The translations under genes and the position numbers were made by a program. The notes beneath the pieces were generated by a model that searched no databases, was not told the origin of the DNA, and worked only from the letters and a program-made list of their open reading frames with translations. From contig MU008161.1 in assembly GCA_010909165.1 (NCBI GenBank), forward strand, positions 2,046,001 through 2,110,000: a stretch of 64,000 nucleotides of DNA, written 5' to 3'. This document shows, in pieces, positions 43,081 to 56,900 of this stretch. This DNA is from Anthoceros angustus (lineage: Eukaryota; Streptophyta; Anthocerotopsida; Anthocerotales; Anthocerotaceae). Within the stretch, counting starts at the first letter, position 1. Each line of letters begins with the position of its first letter.

Positions 43081-45900
43081 TGCAGACCGGCGCCTTCCAC
43101 CCGCACATTTCGTGCAGTATTCTTGCTCCAACAATGTGCCACACCTTTGGCATCCATTGTACAGAACGAACCTTGTAATGTCAACGTGTTTCACCGTCGC
43201 CAGCACCACACATTCGCACGTCGTGCTATGTGTCTCCCCCCTCATCGCCAAGCAAACCTGGTCGATCGTCCACATCGCAGTGCCCTCCTCCTTCCACTGT
43301 GAGGCCGCACCGCCACCCATCTCACGCCTTTCAATGTCGCGCACCCCGAAATGCAAGGCCTCGCCGCAGATTCAACTTCCCGCCTTCCCGCCGCCTACCC
43401 GGCTTGAGGAGGCCCCGCGCTGCTCCATCTCACAGGCGCATGCCATCGGGCATGAGCCGCAATGGGGAGCGTGGTGTAGGGGTTCCGGTGGCTTTTTCCC
43501 GCTCCAGTCACGAACGGGTCGCGTCTCATCCACTTTTCATTCGTGGCTCGCACATACGGTGAAGCACTAAATTGGGCCTCACGATCGATCAACACGGCCT
43601 CGGCCCTTTCCACAAATGCACATTACCAAGCAGTAAGCGGAACCTCGAAACAATGCGGGTTGGCGACACCACAAACGCTCACGCGCTTCCACAGAGAGTT
43701 CATGCGGATGGCTTCGCCACCGCCGCCATGACCAGCTTTGAGACATAAAGGCGGAGGAGTGGAGGAGCACGTCTTTGCTCGCGTGCTTGCCCATACGTCA
43801 AGTGGCACCGCCACAACCATCGCAGACGGAGAAGTACACCTGCTTATGAAGGTGTACAAGCGCCGACTGCTCCGAATGTCATCTCCGTGACGGTTTCACG
43901 TAACATGTCCTTCAAGATCGGCAAGCAAGCGCCGAACTTGACGGCGAGAAATGCGTCCACCGCATCCATGTGTGGCATTGAAGAACTGCTCACACTCTCA
44001 AACGTGCACTTAGCCGTGGTCGGTACGCAGTGCGCCCTTCCACCCGCACATTTCGTGCGGTATTCTTGCTCCAACAATGTGCCACACCTTTGGCATCCAT
44101 TATGCAGCGAACTTGGTAATGTCAGCGTGTTTCACGTCGCCGGCACCACACATTCGCACGCCGTGCTATGTGTCTCCCCTCATCGCCAAGCAACCCGGTC
44201 GATCGTCCACATCGCAGTGCCCTCTTCCTCGTGACGCCACCGCCACCCATCTCACGCCAATGTCGCGCACCAAATGCAAGGCCTCCTCGCTGATTCAACT
44301 TCCCGCCTTCCCGCGCCTTCCGCCTCACTGGCTTGATTTGAGCGCCCGCGCTGCTCCATCTCACAGCGCATGCCATCGGGCATGAGCCGCAATGGGGAGC
44401 GTGGTGTAGGGGTTCCGGTGGCCTTTTTCCCGCTCCAGTCACGAGAACGGGTCGTCTCGTCCACTTTTCATTGATGGCTCGCACATACGGTGAAGCACTA
44501 AATTGGGCCTCGCCGAATCAACACGGCCTCGGCCCTTTCACAAATGCACACAAAAGCGGAACCTCGAAACAATGCGGGTTGGCGACACCACAAACGCTCA
44601 CGCGTTTCCACGAGAGTTCATGCGGATGGCTTCACCCGCGCCGCCATGACCAGCTTTGAGACATAAAGGCGGAGGTGTGGAGGAGCACGTCTTTGCTGCG
44701 GCGCTTGCCCACACGCCTAGTGGCACCTCGCCTCACAACCATCGGCATGCCGGAGAAGTACACCACACGGTTATGAAGGTGTACAAGCGACTGTCTCCGA
44801 ATGTCATCTCCGTGACGGTTTCACGTAACATGTCCTTCAAGATCGGCAAGCAAGCGCCGAACTTGACGCGAGAAATGCGTCCGGCCGCATCCATGTGTGG
44901 CATTGAAGAACCCGCTCACACTCTCAAACGTGCACTTAGCCGTGGTCGGTACGCAGTGCGCCCTTCCACCCGCACATTTCGTGCGGTATTCTTGCTCCAA
45001 CAATGTGCCACACCTTTGGCATCCATTATGCAGCGAACTTGGTAATGTCAGCGTGTTTCACGTCGCCGGCACCACACATTCGCACGCCGTGCTATGTGTC
45101 TCCCCTCATCGCCAAGCAACACGGTCGATCGTCCACATCGCAGTGCCCTCTTCCTTCCAGCGGCGCCACCACCCATCTCACGCCTTTCAATGTCGCGCAC
45201 CAAATGCAAGGCCTCCTCTGCGCGACATTCAACTTCCCGACTTCCGCCGCCTTTCACGGGCTTGATTTGAGCGCCCCGCGCTCGTTCCATCTCACAGGCG
45301 CATGCCATCGGGGCATGAGCCGCAATGGGGAGCGGGTGGTGTAGGGGTTCCGGTGTGGCCTTTTTCCCCGTTCCAGCGTCACGAGAACGGGTCGCATCTC
45401 TGTCCACTTTTCATTCAGTGGCTCGCACATACGGTGAAGCACTAAATTGGGCCTCGCTGACTGCACTGAACACGGCCTCTGGGCCCTTTCCACAAATGCA
45501 CATTACCAAGCAGACAAGCGGAACCTCGAAACAATGCGGGTTGGCGCACACCTAACGTTCACGCGTTTCCTGAGAGAGTTCATGCGGATGGCTTACATCA
45601 CCCGCGTCGCCATGACCAGCTTTGAGACATAAAGGCGGGAGGTGTGGAGGAGCACGTCTTTGCTGCGATTGCCATCCTTTCAGTGGCACTGCCTCACAAC
45701 CATCGGCAAGACGGAGAAGTACACCCATCGGTTATGAAGGTGTACAAGCGACTGTCTCCGAATGTCATCTCCGTGACGGTTTCACGTAACATGTCCTTCA
45801 AGATCGGCAAGCAAGCGTCGAACTTGGCAATCTGCGAAAACTGCATCCATGTGTGGCATTGAAGAACTGCTCACACTCTCAAGCGTGCACTCTCCTATGC
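43080..45900. repeat. ~0.93 kb tandem array, three units plus a partial fourth
   Basis: Landmarks recur in order: CCGCACATTTCGTGC.GTATTC at 43101, 44044 and 44969; AGACATAAAGGCGG at 43741, 44659 and 45625; and GTACACC...AAGGTGTACAAGCG near 43836, 44757 and 45717. Period 918-966 bp. The units differ mainly by 1-10 bp insertions and deletions. The fourth copy breaks off at about 45900. The minus strand of each unit encodes the RPA-like C-terminal fragment described below. Confidence 0.9.
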
Positions 45901-47835
45901 GGTCGGCATAGCTCGCTTGTCGGTGTGCACCACATGTCGAAATCCCTCGCCCCAACCCACCCACGCGGGCACTTGGAGAACAAGTGTTGCTCCTGCGGCC
46001 TCGATGCGCGCCACCTTCCCCAACACATGCGATGGCTTGGTCGGCGGCGTGCTTGAAGAAATCCGGCAGCCTTTCGCCATGAGTGCATTGCCGTCGATAT
46101 GGCTGTTGCTCCTCCTCGCCCGGCGCTCACTTCGTGCGGTATGGCCATGTGTGGGTGGTGGACATGTCGACTTTGAAAGCCCTCTTCAATGTCTTCTCTG
46201 TGTCCTTCCACTCCTTGTGCACGCCATCCTTTTACGGAGCATGCGCTAGCGTCGCAAAGGTCATGGGACGGTGACCTCTATCGTGCGCACCATGTCTGAC
46301 GGTGGCGAAGAACATTGCACGCGGAGGGCCGCGCGCGGTAATCATCACAGTGCAAGTGGCGCTCCGTGGGCATGGTGGCGAACTTACCATCTTTGCGTTG
46401 CAGGGTCCGATGATGTCCGTTGGCGATGTGGTATTGGGTGGCCCCGTGACATTCCGTTCAAACACACCGTCCACAAATCGTCTTGGCGACTCCCGAACCG
46501 CCTCCATGCCTCGTGATGCCGTGTTGGCCGCCCGTCCGATGCCAACCTCCTGGAACACCTCCTCGATCCCCATACAGTCGTAAGCACCGCCGTGGAAATG
46601 GTCCGCCTCTTCCTTCCCATAGTGGAAATTGTCGCATTCGACACTCCATCGGCTTCCACCGCAGTGTTAGGTGGTCCTCAAATCGACGCTCCCTCGTCTG
46701 GCGCCTCTGATGCCTTATCCGTCACCGCAAACCGCGCATCTACGCCTTTGTCTTGCCTTCTTGGCGCCGTGGCGCCGCATACCATCATTGGGCGCCATCC
46801 TCGATCCGGGATCGGGGTGTGCATTGGATTCCACCAAGTGTGATGTGGTGCGTGCGATCGTAGCATCTCCTCCTCGTCTATTGCGAACCTCGTTGGTGGT
46901 CCTCGCATCTGCGCAACTCTTCCTCCGTGGTCCCAAGGTCCAGTCATCATCCAGTCCTCCAGCGATTGGCACCAATCCCTGGTGAAGCCCTCCTTGCGAA
47001 AAATCCTTGTATGGTGGTAATAACAATTCCATCCCATCCATCCTTTGCACCGGTGAATCTTGTGATATCGGTAGGTTCGTGCTTGCGCTTCTGCGCCGCA
47101 GCGTGCGCGGCGTCGCTTCGCCACCACCATACCGGCCTTCTCCTGCGGGCGACCCTAGTATCTCGAGCACCTCATGCGGTGGGCGCCATGGATGCCTTCC
47201 ACTTGCTGCGTTCGGCGGTGTCTTGGAGCTCCTCCACCGCCAAGAATGTTTTACGCCATGCGGCGGAGACTCCTCCGTTCCGCCTCGACCACCATGCTCC
47301 CCTTGCGCCGCGGCTTTCGCGTATCCGTTCGGGGCGGCCTTCACATGGACGCCGTGCGCGTGGCCGCGATTTTCACCTAGGCGCATTGTGTCGGATGCCC
47401 ACATCTCATGATGTCATTCTGTCACCGATTCGCGTCCACCACCAAGGTCCAGCGATGGTGGGCGTCATCCGTTGAACTCTCCCTCCCTCGCCGCGACCCT
47501 CCACCTCCCCGTCGCGCGTCGCGAGCCGCCCCTCGGTTGCCACCTCCATGTCTTGATCACCGCCAAGTCGTACACCTCGATGGCGCCGCGCTCGCTCTCG
47601 ATAGCCCCTTGCTGCGTGTGATGCACATCCCATATGTACAACATCATCACCGGTCCGCTCGCGACGCTGTGCCGCCGGAGGAAGACGACCGCATATATCG
47701 CCGACACACCTTGTGCGCGTGCGAGATGCAACCGTGGCATCCGCATAACGGCGTACCGGGCGCAGTCACCGAGATCGAACAGTGGGACCGCGTCGACGAT
47801 GGTCGCCACGGTTCCTTCGCGAACGGTGTTCCGCT
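43080..47835 (-). pseudogene. broken RPA1-like (replication protein A large subunit) locus
   Basis: Reading the minus strand from high to low coordinates gives pieces in RPA1 order. At about 47828-47540: VREGTVATIVDAVPLFDLGD..ARYAV and later AIESERGAIEVYDLAVI, like the start and last strands of the RPA70 N-terminal OB fold. At about 46500-46300: FVDGVFERNV...SPTDII.....KDGK..TMPTERHL, faintly like DNA-binding domain B. At about 44110-43847, and again near 45000, 45850 and 43130: NGCQRCGTLLEQEY(C/R)TKCAGG, CVPTTAKCTFES and SSMPHMDAV.., like the zinc-ribbon C-terminal OB fold, present once per 0.93 kb unit. Two of the four copies have lost the third Cys. No continuous frame exists. The identification is from motif reading, so it is tentative. 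Confidence 0.38.
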
Positions 47836-50240
47836 GTACGCTCTACCGGCATGCTCACTGGCACGGAAACTTCCACTTGTGTGCAATCGAGCGCAGACAT
47901 GAACACAACTTGGCCACCCTCTCGACGCCGGCCCACTCTGGAGTATTCTTTGTCGAGTGGAATTTGTATCCGCAAGAGCTTGTTGTGCCGCCGCTCAAGC
48001 TCGGCCCGTGCCGCGCAGCCTCCTCGGGCATGCTTGCATCCGTGATTCCAGCCGCGTGAATGGGATCGCCCCCACCGCCGCCGCCTCCGGCTCCCATGCC
48101 GCCGCCTCGCGGTACCACATGCCTCCTCGAGGGGTGCACGGGCCCCCAAGATACGCAGACGCCGCCGGACGCCACGTTGAACCTCCGGCGGATCCGACAA
48201 TTGCAGCTGGCCGACGGCGGTCCGGCGTCGCCGACATTGTGTGTGGGCGATCTGGACTCCGACCCCATTCTGCGCGGACGCCGCCAGACCGCCAGCATCC
48301 TCGGGCCGCCGCCTCGCCGGCGTTTGTCCGAGCCGCAATGCGCATGCGTAGTGGACAGAATGCGGTCGTATGCCCGCGGAGATCGTGCCGCTGTTGCAGC
48401 TGACCGATGCTCGGGGTGTCCGGAGGAGCTTGGTGTAAGCGCCATCTCCTTCGATGGGCGCGGATCGGTGCCGGGCGGTCTCGCGATGTCGCTAATGGCC
48501 ATGGCCGGCCGCAACGCCCACCGCCAAGCAAATGACCGCAATTCGGGATGCGCGAAAATGGCTGCAATCGCACCACACGAGCCGCACTATTGCACTGCAG
48601 TGAAAAGAGTTCCACGCCATGGAATATGCGGTGGCAATTGCAACCTCGCAGCAATCGTCCTTAGGGTGTATGTGAGCGCCAACGCCAACAAACAGACAGA
48701 GCCACAAACTTGTTGCTCGACACGATGGGCCCTTCTCTTCCCGCCTAATCCCAATTGCACTGGTTAGAATTGGGCTACCATTTTGTTTTCCGCATGGGTC
48801 CGCAACTACGCCATTACCCTTTACGGCGCGATGATGCCTCCGAGGACACTGCGGTCATGATCGAGCACGGATATCGTTAAAACCCATGGATTCGCGCCTC
48901 AAACACGCATCGGTAGGTGCGCTCTGACGTCTTTACTCGGAGGAAGACGGCCGTATATCGCCGACACACCAGCCTTGTGCGTCGAGATGCAACCGTGGCA
49001 TCCGCATAACGGCGTACCGGGCGCAGTCACCGAGATCGAACAGTGGGACCGCGTCGACGATGGTCGCCACGGTTCCTTCGCGAACGGCTAGGCGCGGTGC
49101 CTTGAAGATCGAGCGAGGCTGCGGCGTCGGCGATGGCTGGCCCGCGGTTCCTTCGCGAACGGTGTTGGTTATGCGTTGCTCCCTGGCATGCTCAACGCGA
49201 AACTTCCACTTGTGTGCAATCGGCGCAGACATGAACACAACTTGGCCACCCTCTGCATCGCGGCGTCCACTCTGGAGTATTCTTTGTCGAGTGGAATTTG
49301 TATCCGCAAAAACTTGTTGTTGACGCTGCGGCTGGCCCTGCCCTGCTGCTCCTGCCTCTTTGCGGGCGGTCGCTTGCATCCGTGATTCTTTTGCGTGAAT
49401 GGGATCGTCCCCCGCCGCCGCGCCGCCGCCTCCGGCTCCCATGCCGCGCCCCATGCGGGTACCACATGCCCTCGGCGGTGCACTCGCCAGCCAGTCCGGC
49501 GCCGCGAGCGGGCGGCCGGGGCAGCCACGTTGAACCTCCGGCGGATCCAAACAATTGCAGCTGGCGGCGGCGATGCGGTCGCCGCGTCGGCGACATTGTG
49601 TGTGGGCGATCTGGACTCCGGCATTCCAGTGAAGCCGGCCGCCCTTGCATCTCTGCCACGCACCTCGGCCTCGCCGGCGTTGTCCGCCTTCCGGCCGCGT
49701 AGTGGACAGAATGCGGTCGTATGCCCGCGGAGGCGCATGTATGCTGCGATTGCGAGCTCTGCGTCATGGGTGTCCGGAGGAGCTTGGTGTAAGCGCCATC
49801 TCCTTGATGGGCGCGGATCGGTCTTTGGCGGTCTCGCGATGTACGCTAATGGCGATCATGTTTTCCGGTAACGTCCACCGCCAAGCGGTGGCCAATTCGG
49901 GATGCGCGAAAATGGCTGCTTGCACCACCACGGTACTATTGCACTGTGAAAAGAGTTCCACGCTCATGGAATATGCGGTGGCAATTGCAACCTCGCGGTG
50001 CATCCTTAGGGTGTATGCAAGGCGTCCAGCGCATACAGCCCCGACCCAAACTTGTTGCTCGACCACGGCATGCGGTGGCCCTTCTCTTCCGCCTAATCCG
50101 CTACTGTTAGGGTGGGCGATCATTTTGTTTTCCGCATGGGTCCCCAACTACGCCATTACCCTTTGGCGGCGCGATGATGCCTCGCCGAGACAGCGCGATC
50201 GATCGAAACACGGATATCGTTAAAACCCATGGATTCGCGC
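47700..50240. repeat. ~1.26-1.34 kb unit duplicated in tandem
   Basis: ACCGTGGCATCCGCATAACG...TTCGCGAACGG occurs at about 47733-47823 and about 48992-49085; GAAACTTCCACTTGTGTGCA at 47867 and 49199; TGGACTCCG near 48250 and 49611; CATGGATTCGCGCCTCAAAC at 48885 and 50228. The two copies differ largely by indels. A ~60 bp piece (GGTTCCTTCGCGAACGG) is further duplicated inside copy 2. Confidence 0.85.
48945..49170 (-). pseudogene. second copy of the RPA70 N-domain-like fragment
   Basis: The minus strand again reads VREGTVATIVDAVPLFDLGD followed by CARYAVMRMPRLHLDAQG, and here VREGT occurs twice because of a local ~60 bp duplication. The frame ends soon after, so it is a fragment carried by the ~1.3 kb tandem unit. 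Confidence 0.35.
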
Positions 50241-50659
50241 CTCAAACACGCATCGTCTTCGATGGTATGCGCCCGGTGGGTTATTGCATCCACATTGCCT
50301 TCGGGCGGTGCGTTTAAAAATGACACACCTTCAATGACGCCACCGTGAGTGGCACGCGTCTTGGCCGTGCCTTGCCAAAGCCATCGGCGCGCATGTACAT
50401 GGCATAGATTTGCGAGACATAGCGGCCGCACAATGCGTATCGCGGTCGCGCCGCAATCGGAAAAGGCCCGCCACTTTGTAGATGCATTGCGGCTGCGGTC
50501 TTTGGTGGAACAGCGCCTCAGGCTTTAGCTGTCGCCACGACCTTCGCCCGACGATGTGCACACCGTGATAACCGCAGTCTTCGTCCTTGGGCCGCAGCGC
50601 GGCCGCTTTTCAAAGGTATTAAATTGCGTCTGACCCTTCACATCAGGGAAATGTTATAT
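50241..50659. other. unassigned GC-rich spacer
   Basis: No gene or clear repeat is seen. It contains several CG-rich phrases similar in style to the flanking arrays. Confidence 0.3.
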
Positions 50660-51066
50660 TGTTGCAGACCACACCCCCCACCCCCTGCCACACACTCCAT
50701 CGCCATTCACCCCTCATACCGTCCCTCTCCCCCGCCCCCCCTCCACCCTCCACGTTCCTCTCATCCTGCAACCCCTCTCCTCCCCTTCCTTTCCACCCCA
50801 CCTTTATTCGCGTCCATGTCCTTCCCACCACCGCCTACCCACCCCACCCCTCCCGCCCCCACCCCTCCCTCCATGAACACACCGCCTTTCCTAAACCCAC
50901 ATCCGCCCCACCCCACCCCACCTCCACACACCCCCACCCCTCCCTATACCCCCACCTCCACACATACATATTTACGTGGGCGGTCAGGGCCTCCTCACGT
51001 CGGCCCGTTCTCACACAACCCCTACAAAGAAGCGCAACCCCTCCTCCACTCCACCCCCCATCCCTA
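50660..51066. repeat. C-rich low-complexity tract (~400 bp)
   Basis: The plus strand is dominated by CCCCACCC/CCTCC/CACACC words with very few G; the complement is G-rich. The stop-free translations (Pro/His/Thr-rich) come from composition. Tracts like this can form triplex or G-quadruplex structures and are prone to sequencing error. Confidence 0.85.
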
Positions 51067-53969
51067 GCGCAAGTAATATGTTGATCTTTATTTCTCATGC
51101 TTTGGAGTCGATGCAATCTCCTTAAATCGGTTGACACAAACTCGTATTCCATCCTCCAATTACATGAGATATGCCGTGTTCGGTCTCGTATATCGCGTGC
51201 TACCAAGTGCTCGTTTTTCGCAGGTGAGGTGTTTCTACGGGCAAGCCAGTTGTTTGCAGTCCTGCCTTGGGAAATGTCGTGCTGCTTTTAGAACAAGCTC
51301 ATTCATTATACTTGATTTTATCCGGGTATTGGGTTTAGCATACCGTCAGATGGAAATGCTGATTGCTGCATTGAAGCTACTCTGCCTACCCTAGTCAAAT
51401 CTTGTTATTCACCTTGTGTCCATGTATGCATGGCGGATGGATGGCATTTGATGAATGTGGACATGTTGATGGATGATGTGTCCAGCATGTAATGTATGTA
51501 CATGGTTATGTATGTAAGGCACGTGGTATGCATATATAGGCGCGGATTTATATCGAAAATACCTAAAAATCGTAACTCAAGGAAAAGGGCGAATACGTGG
51601 TTGAGGACATAAATATCATTGCTTACTCGAAGGCCAAGGAAAGTAGGATTATAAATAAACCTGAAGTGCCTACCAAAGGGAACGAGGAGGGACGTCATGA
51701 AGAGGTCCTGAGGGTTTTTGCCTATATATGTGGGCACCCAGCCGTGGATTCTTGGTTTGTGGATGTTTGTATGAATGGAAAGGCAGCCATACTTCGTCCC
51801 TAGAGTATGTCTCATTTCTCTCTTGTGACCTCACCCGACCGCCAAGTGGGAGCCTCGGCAACCACTCTAATTTCACTGCAGCCGAGGAGATTAGTGCCTC
51901 CATTTGAGCTTGTTCCTTGCCTAACGCCAGAACTTTGCTGTCCTCCCGCCAATGGCCAATGGCGACTTCGCTACTCCATGCAAAGGAATCTGCAGAGGAA
52001 GCAAGGAGGTATGCGGCCATTCTTGTGACGGGTTCTGTTGCATAGGCTTACGATTGTAGTCTGGTTGTGGGGCGATGGTCGTCTCTTTGACCACACTAGA
52101 GAGTGGGGCCATGGTAGTGGCTGATTGTTGTCGACAACTGATGCACAAAGTTGCGGAGTCCTAAATTGTTCGCACCAATTCACCTCATATGTCGATGATA
52201 CCTCAATGCACAAAGTTGCGGAGTGCTATATTGGGTTCGCATCAAGCTATTTATCTCCGGCCTTGGGTTAGCAAACAGATGGACATGGTGATTCTTTGCA
52301 TTGAATCTTGTGACTACCCTAGTGAACTCTTGATCTTCACCTCGTACCCATGGTCTTTGGGATAGAGAAAAGGTTTGTTACATGGCTTGGATTATCTTCT
52401 GGTTGTGGATAATTTGATCGCCTCATCACCCTTGATGGAGAGTGGGGCCATTGTAGTGGCCCCACTCTTTTTGTCGATGATATCCCAATGCACAAAGTTG
52501 GAGTCCTATATTGGGTTCGCACCAATTAGCACAAAGCAAATGCACGATGCAATGGCACAAAACCGCTTTTGGCATTTGGCTACGAAATCGGTGCGGGGTG
52601 AAACATCCGACAATGCAATGCATGTTGCGAACACGATGCGCCATTGCATTTGCCGCATGCACCAATGGTTGGGACAAGCCGGTATGATGATACAATGCCA
52701 AGTACGGACTCATTTTAAAACTCACATATCCATTTGTTTTCAGGAGGATGTAGGATCGAGCAAACGCCGCATTTTGGAGGTGCGGGAGGTATTGGGGAAG
52801 GACGAGGAATGACACCAATGGACCCATAAGCCGTGCTTAGGGAAACACACCGCACCATTGCAATTGCCCATTGCACAATTGGGTCGATTCGGAATGATAC
52901 AATGCCAAGTACGGACTCATTTTCAAAACTCACATATCCATTTGCGTTCACAAATTTGCATGTGCACCATAGTGGACATTGTTATCCATGTCATGCGAAA
53001 GGGTCGTGAAATTGGCTGGCAAGGATATCGCGGACCAGACAGTGAGCACGAAGCAAATCCAGGGGGTCTATGCGACGTTCCGCACTCAGATGCGGGTTCG
53101 GAATGTAGTTCCTGCTTCTTAACGAATGCACATATCGTATGAGTCTTTTGAAAACCAAAATCAAGCATAATGGCATAATCTTGTGCTTCACCTCCATACC
53201 GAGAGGGTGCCATGTCGAGCAAGCAACGTGGTTGCAAAACGCAAGTACTTCATATGCTGCGGTGTAGTCGCAAAAATACAAGGCCTTCGTTTCATTGCAC
53301 AATGTCATGCGGCACGTGTGATATTGAGAAGTGAATTGTTTACGCTAAATCACCCGCATGTACGATGAAGGAGCGCCGCCCTTTTTGTGTGGTAACGAAT
53401 GGTGTTTAGATATGTGCACGCGAAATGCCATATAATGAGATGAATGGACATGGCGTGCATGGGGAAAATAACGCATCAATGTACGTGCATTACGCCATTG
53501 CAAACCGACGTTGAATTAGAATACGGATTGCAGGAAGGCGTGGGGAATCGATGCACAATAAGTGGAAAGCAGTTAGCCTGATGTACCAATAGCCCAATTT
53601 CCAGCATCTATTCTACATTCGTGGGGACGTCGATACGTGCACAGGTGAAAGCATTGTGCCGTCAGGATGCCGCATTATATGGAAGGCCCGGGGAGGCAAG
53701 GGAAAGACAAAGTGTCCACAACGGTTGCCCTTTTCGCTATACCACACCAAAGCATTTGGAGGAAAATTGGAGTAGAATAATATGAGGTATAAAATAGTTC
53801 AAAGACATCAAGCGAATGAGTATATGTATTAATCATAAAATTGGGTCCGGGCGGAGGTGTCCCCAGGCGCGGTGCCGGGCTATATATGTCGATGGGTGCG
53901 ATAAAGCCAAATAGAATCAGCCCATAATACAATGCGATCCACCCATTTCTTAGAAAAAATGCCACTCAA
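51067..53969. other. mixed-composition intergenic DNA with small duplications
   Basis: No gene is recognised. CAATGCACAAAGTTG.GGAGT...TATATTGGGTTCGCA recurs near 52204 and 52489. GATACAATGCCAAGTACGGACTCATTTT then AAAACTCACATATCCATTTG recurs near 52690 and 52897. GAGAGTGGGGCCAT.GTAGTGGC recurs near 52099 and 52438. These are diverged local duplications, not an ordered array. Confidence 0.5.
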
Positions 53970-56900
53970 AACGGTGTGAGACTAAGGGGTGGCAAAACAC
54001 CGAAAAGTATTCCCCAAAAGCTCACGCCCGGTGTCGAGATGCCCTTTTCCGAATTGATGGAAATGTGAGAGGGATTGCAAAGAACAAACCGCCACCGTGG
54101 CGCCTTAAATGATTGCCCGCCATCGCACGCCGGAGGGTGCCGAGTGAGATGGGGAGGGGCGCCGGGAGTGGGGGCCGTGCTGGCCGGGCCATTTCCGCCC
54201 ATGTGGGGTGACGGATGAGTGGGGTTCGCCCCTGATGGCGTACAGGGTTGGGAAAGGTGTTGCGCGGGTAGAGGGGACGCAGCCGCACACACGTCGGCGA
54301 GCCGAGATGAGGCCCGAATGGCGATCAATAAACGCCCAATCGGGCCGCTGATGCGAACCTTCCACCAAAGAATCGCGCTTGGAGTTGGAAAGACGTGCCG
54401 CCACGCGGCGACGGCCAGCACGCAACCATGGGGCGACGGCAACCGCCAATAAGCCGCAGAACGACTCGCGGCCAAACCCTCCACGCTACCGAGTTTTGCA
54501 CGCCGGACCGGAGTGGACGATGAGGAACCCGCGATCACTTGCATGAGTGGCGGCGGGCATCCAAGGTAGGTTGGACGAGTGTGCGCCTGGCCCACGGGAG
54601 GATCATGTGCATTGGAGGCGATGCTGACGGCAATATCTTGCCTGGCACGACATTGGCCGCGGCTTTGCTAGTGTGCGCCCTCGCACACACACGGTGGCAA
54701 CGCCTCAAGCGGGCCGCGGGAAGATATGTGGAGATGCAATGCCCTCGAGAGTACATTGGGTGGCCCATGGTTCCCATCAACTATAGGGAGCTCTCGAGTT
54801 TTTGGACTTTGTTGAAGACCATCGAGCCAATGCCTTCGAATGGAGGGGTATCCATAAACTTGCTATACCACCTGCACGCTGGGGACAAACGGAATGGAGT
54901 GGCGGTGGACAAATTATCGCGAGAGCCATCTTCTGGGTGGAGTGCCATGTTTTCATGCATCGTGTTTTGACACCGCCACCGATCGAATGGAAGATGACCT
55001 GGAGCGACTGCAAAGGCATGACCTGCGGGTTTGGTTCGCAGTGCACGACGGGGCCACCGTTTGGTGGAAAGATGGCCTAGGAGGTTCTACGAGTTGGTGG
55101 ATTTATGCGGAGCTCAATTGGAATGAGAAGACCGCCGCTCGCGAGATTAACTGCACGAAAGCCCATGTGGTGGCATATCGAGACGGCGCGCCGAGGCGAG
55201 GAGCAACGGAGCAACGCCGCAAGGCATGTAAACATAGTGGTGGGTGCAACCGCAGAGGGCGGCTAGATAGGAGCATTTCCGCCTCGCAACCGCAACTAAC
55301 GCCATGCATGCATTCGCGTTTGAAGTTTTGTGCGAATTGTGTGTAGATGGGAAGAACGATGCGGGTGTGAGGGGTGAGGTGTGAGACTAAGGGGTGGCAA
55401 AACAAAAAAAGTATTCCCCGAGCAATGGCGGGCACCTCGCCCGGTGTCGAGATGCCCTTTCCGAATTGATGGAAATATGTGCGGAGAGGGGCGGTGCAGC
55501 GCGCGTGGCGACAATGGCCAGTGCGTCTTAAATTGACATTGCAGCCTCACACTTGGAGGGTGCCGAGTGAGATGGGGAGGGGCGCGGAGGAAGCGGGTGG
55601 GGTTCGCCGTTTTACGCATTGGCCAGCTGAGGTCATTTTAGTGCCGCGGTGGGGTTGACGGATGAGTGGGGTTGAGGGTTTCCCCGGTGGAACAGATGTC
55701 GTATAAGTTGGGAAAGGCAAGTTGGGCGCAGGTAGAGGGGACGCACCACTACACCGTGGCAATGGTGCGAGAGCTGAGATGAGGCCTGAATGGCGATGCG
55801 GCGTGCAACAAACGCCCAAGCCCGGGCTGCCGGATGCGAACCTTCCACCGGCAACGCGATTGGAGTTGGAAAAGACCAGGCCGCTGGACGGTCAGCGGCG
55901 ACGCTTGTGCACGCAACCATGGGGCTGACGGGCAACCGCCAATAAGCTGCAGAACGACTCGGCCGCGGCCAAACCCTCCACGCCTGCGCCGAGTTTCGCA
56001 GACGCCGGGACCGGAGTCGACGATGAGGAACCCGCGATCACTTGCAGCTATGAGTGGCGGCGGTCATCCAAGGTAGGTTGGTTGAGTGCAGCTGTGCGCG
56101 GCTGCACCGTCCACGGGGAGGATCATGTGCATTGGAGGCGATGCAGCGACGTGCAATATCTTGCAGGAAGGGCATTGGCGCGGCCTAGTGTGCAAGGCCT
56201 CGCACACACACGGTGGCAGCGCCCTCAAGCGGGCCGCGGGAAGATATGTGGGAGATGCAATGCCCTCGAGAGTACATCATTGGGTGGCCCATGGTTCCCA
56301 TCAACTATAGGGAGCTCTCGAGTTTTTGGACTTTGTTGAAGACCATCGAGCCAATGCCTTGAATGGAGGGGTATCCAAATGAAACTTCTATACCTGCAGC
56401 GGGGACAAACGGAATGGAGTGGCGGTGGACAAATTATCGCGAGGCGCTTGCGGTGGAGTGCCATGTTTTCATGCATCGGGTTTTGATGCCACCGATCGAA
56501 TGGAAGATGTGGCAGGAGCGACGCAAGGCATGACCTGCGGGTTTGGTTCGCACAGTGCACGACGGGGCCACCGATTTGGTGGAAAGATGGCCTAGGAGGT
56601 TCTACGAGTTGGTGGATTTCGTGCGATATGCGGAGCTCAATTGGAATGAGAAGACCGCCGCTATGAGATTAACTGCACGAAAGCCCATGTGGTGGCATAT
56701 CTCGGGAGACGGCGCGCCGAGGCGAGGAGCACGAGCAACGCCGCAAGGCGTGCATGTAAACATAGTGGTGGGTGCCGCAGAGGGCGGCACATAGGAGCAT
56801 TTCTACCGCCTCGCAACCGCAACTAACGTGCCGCATGCGCTATTCGCGTTCGCAAAGTTTTGTTCGCGGCGTGTGTAGATGGGAAGAACGCATGCGGGTG

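Noticed and set aside
50624-51084. Pro-rich proteins in the C-rich tract
   Set aside because: Low-complexity DNA reads open in several frames; no codon-position signal or homology.
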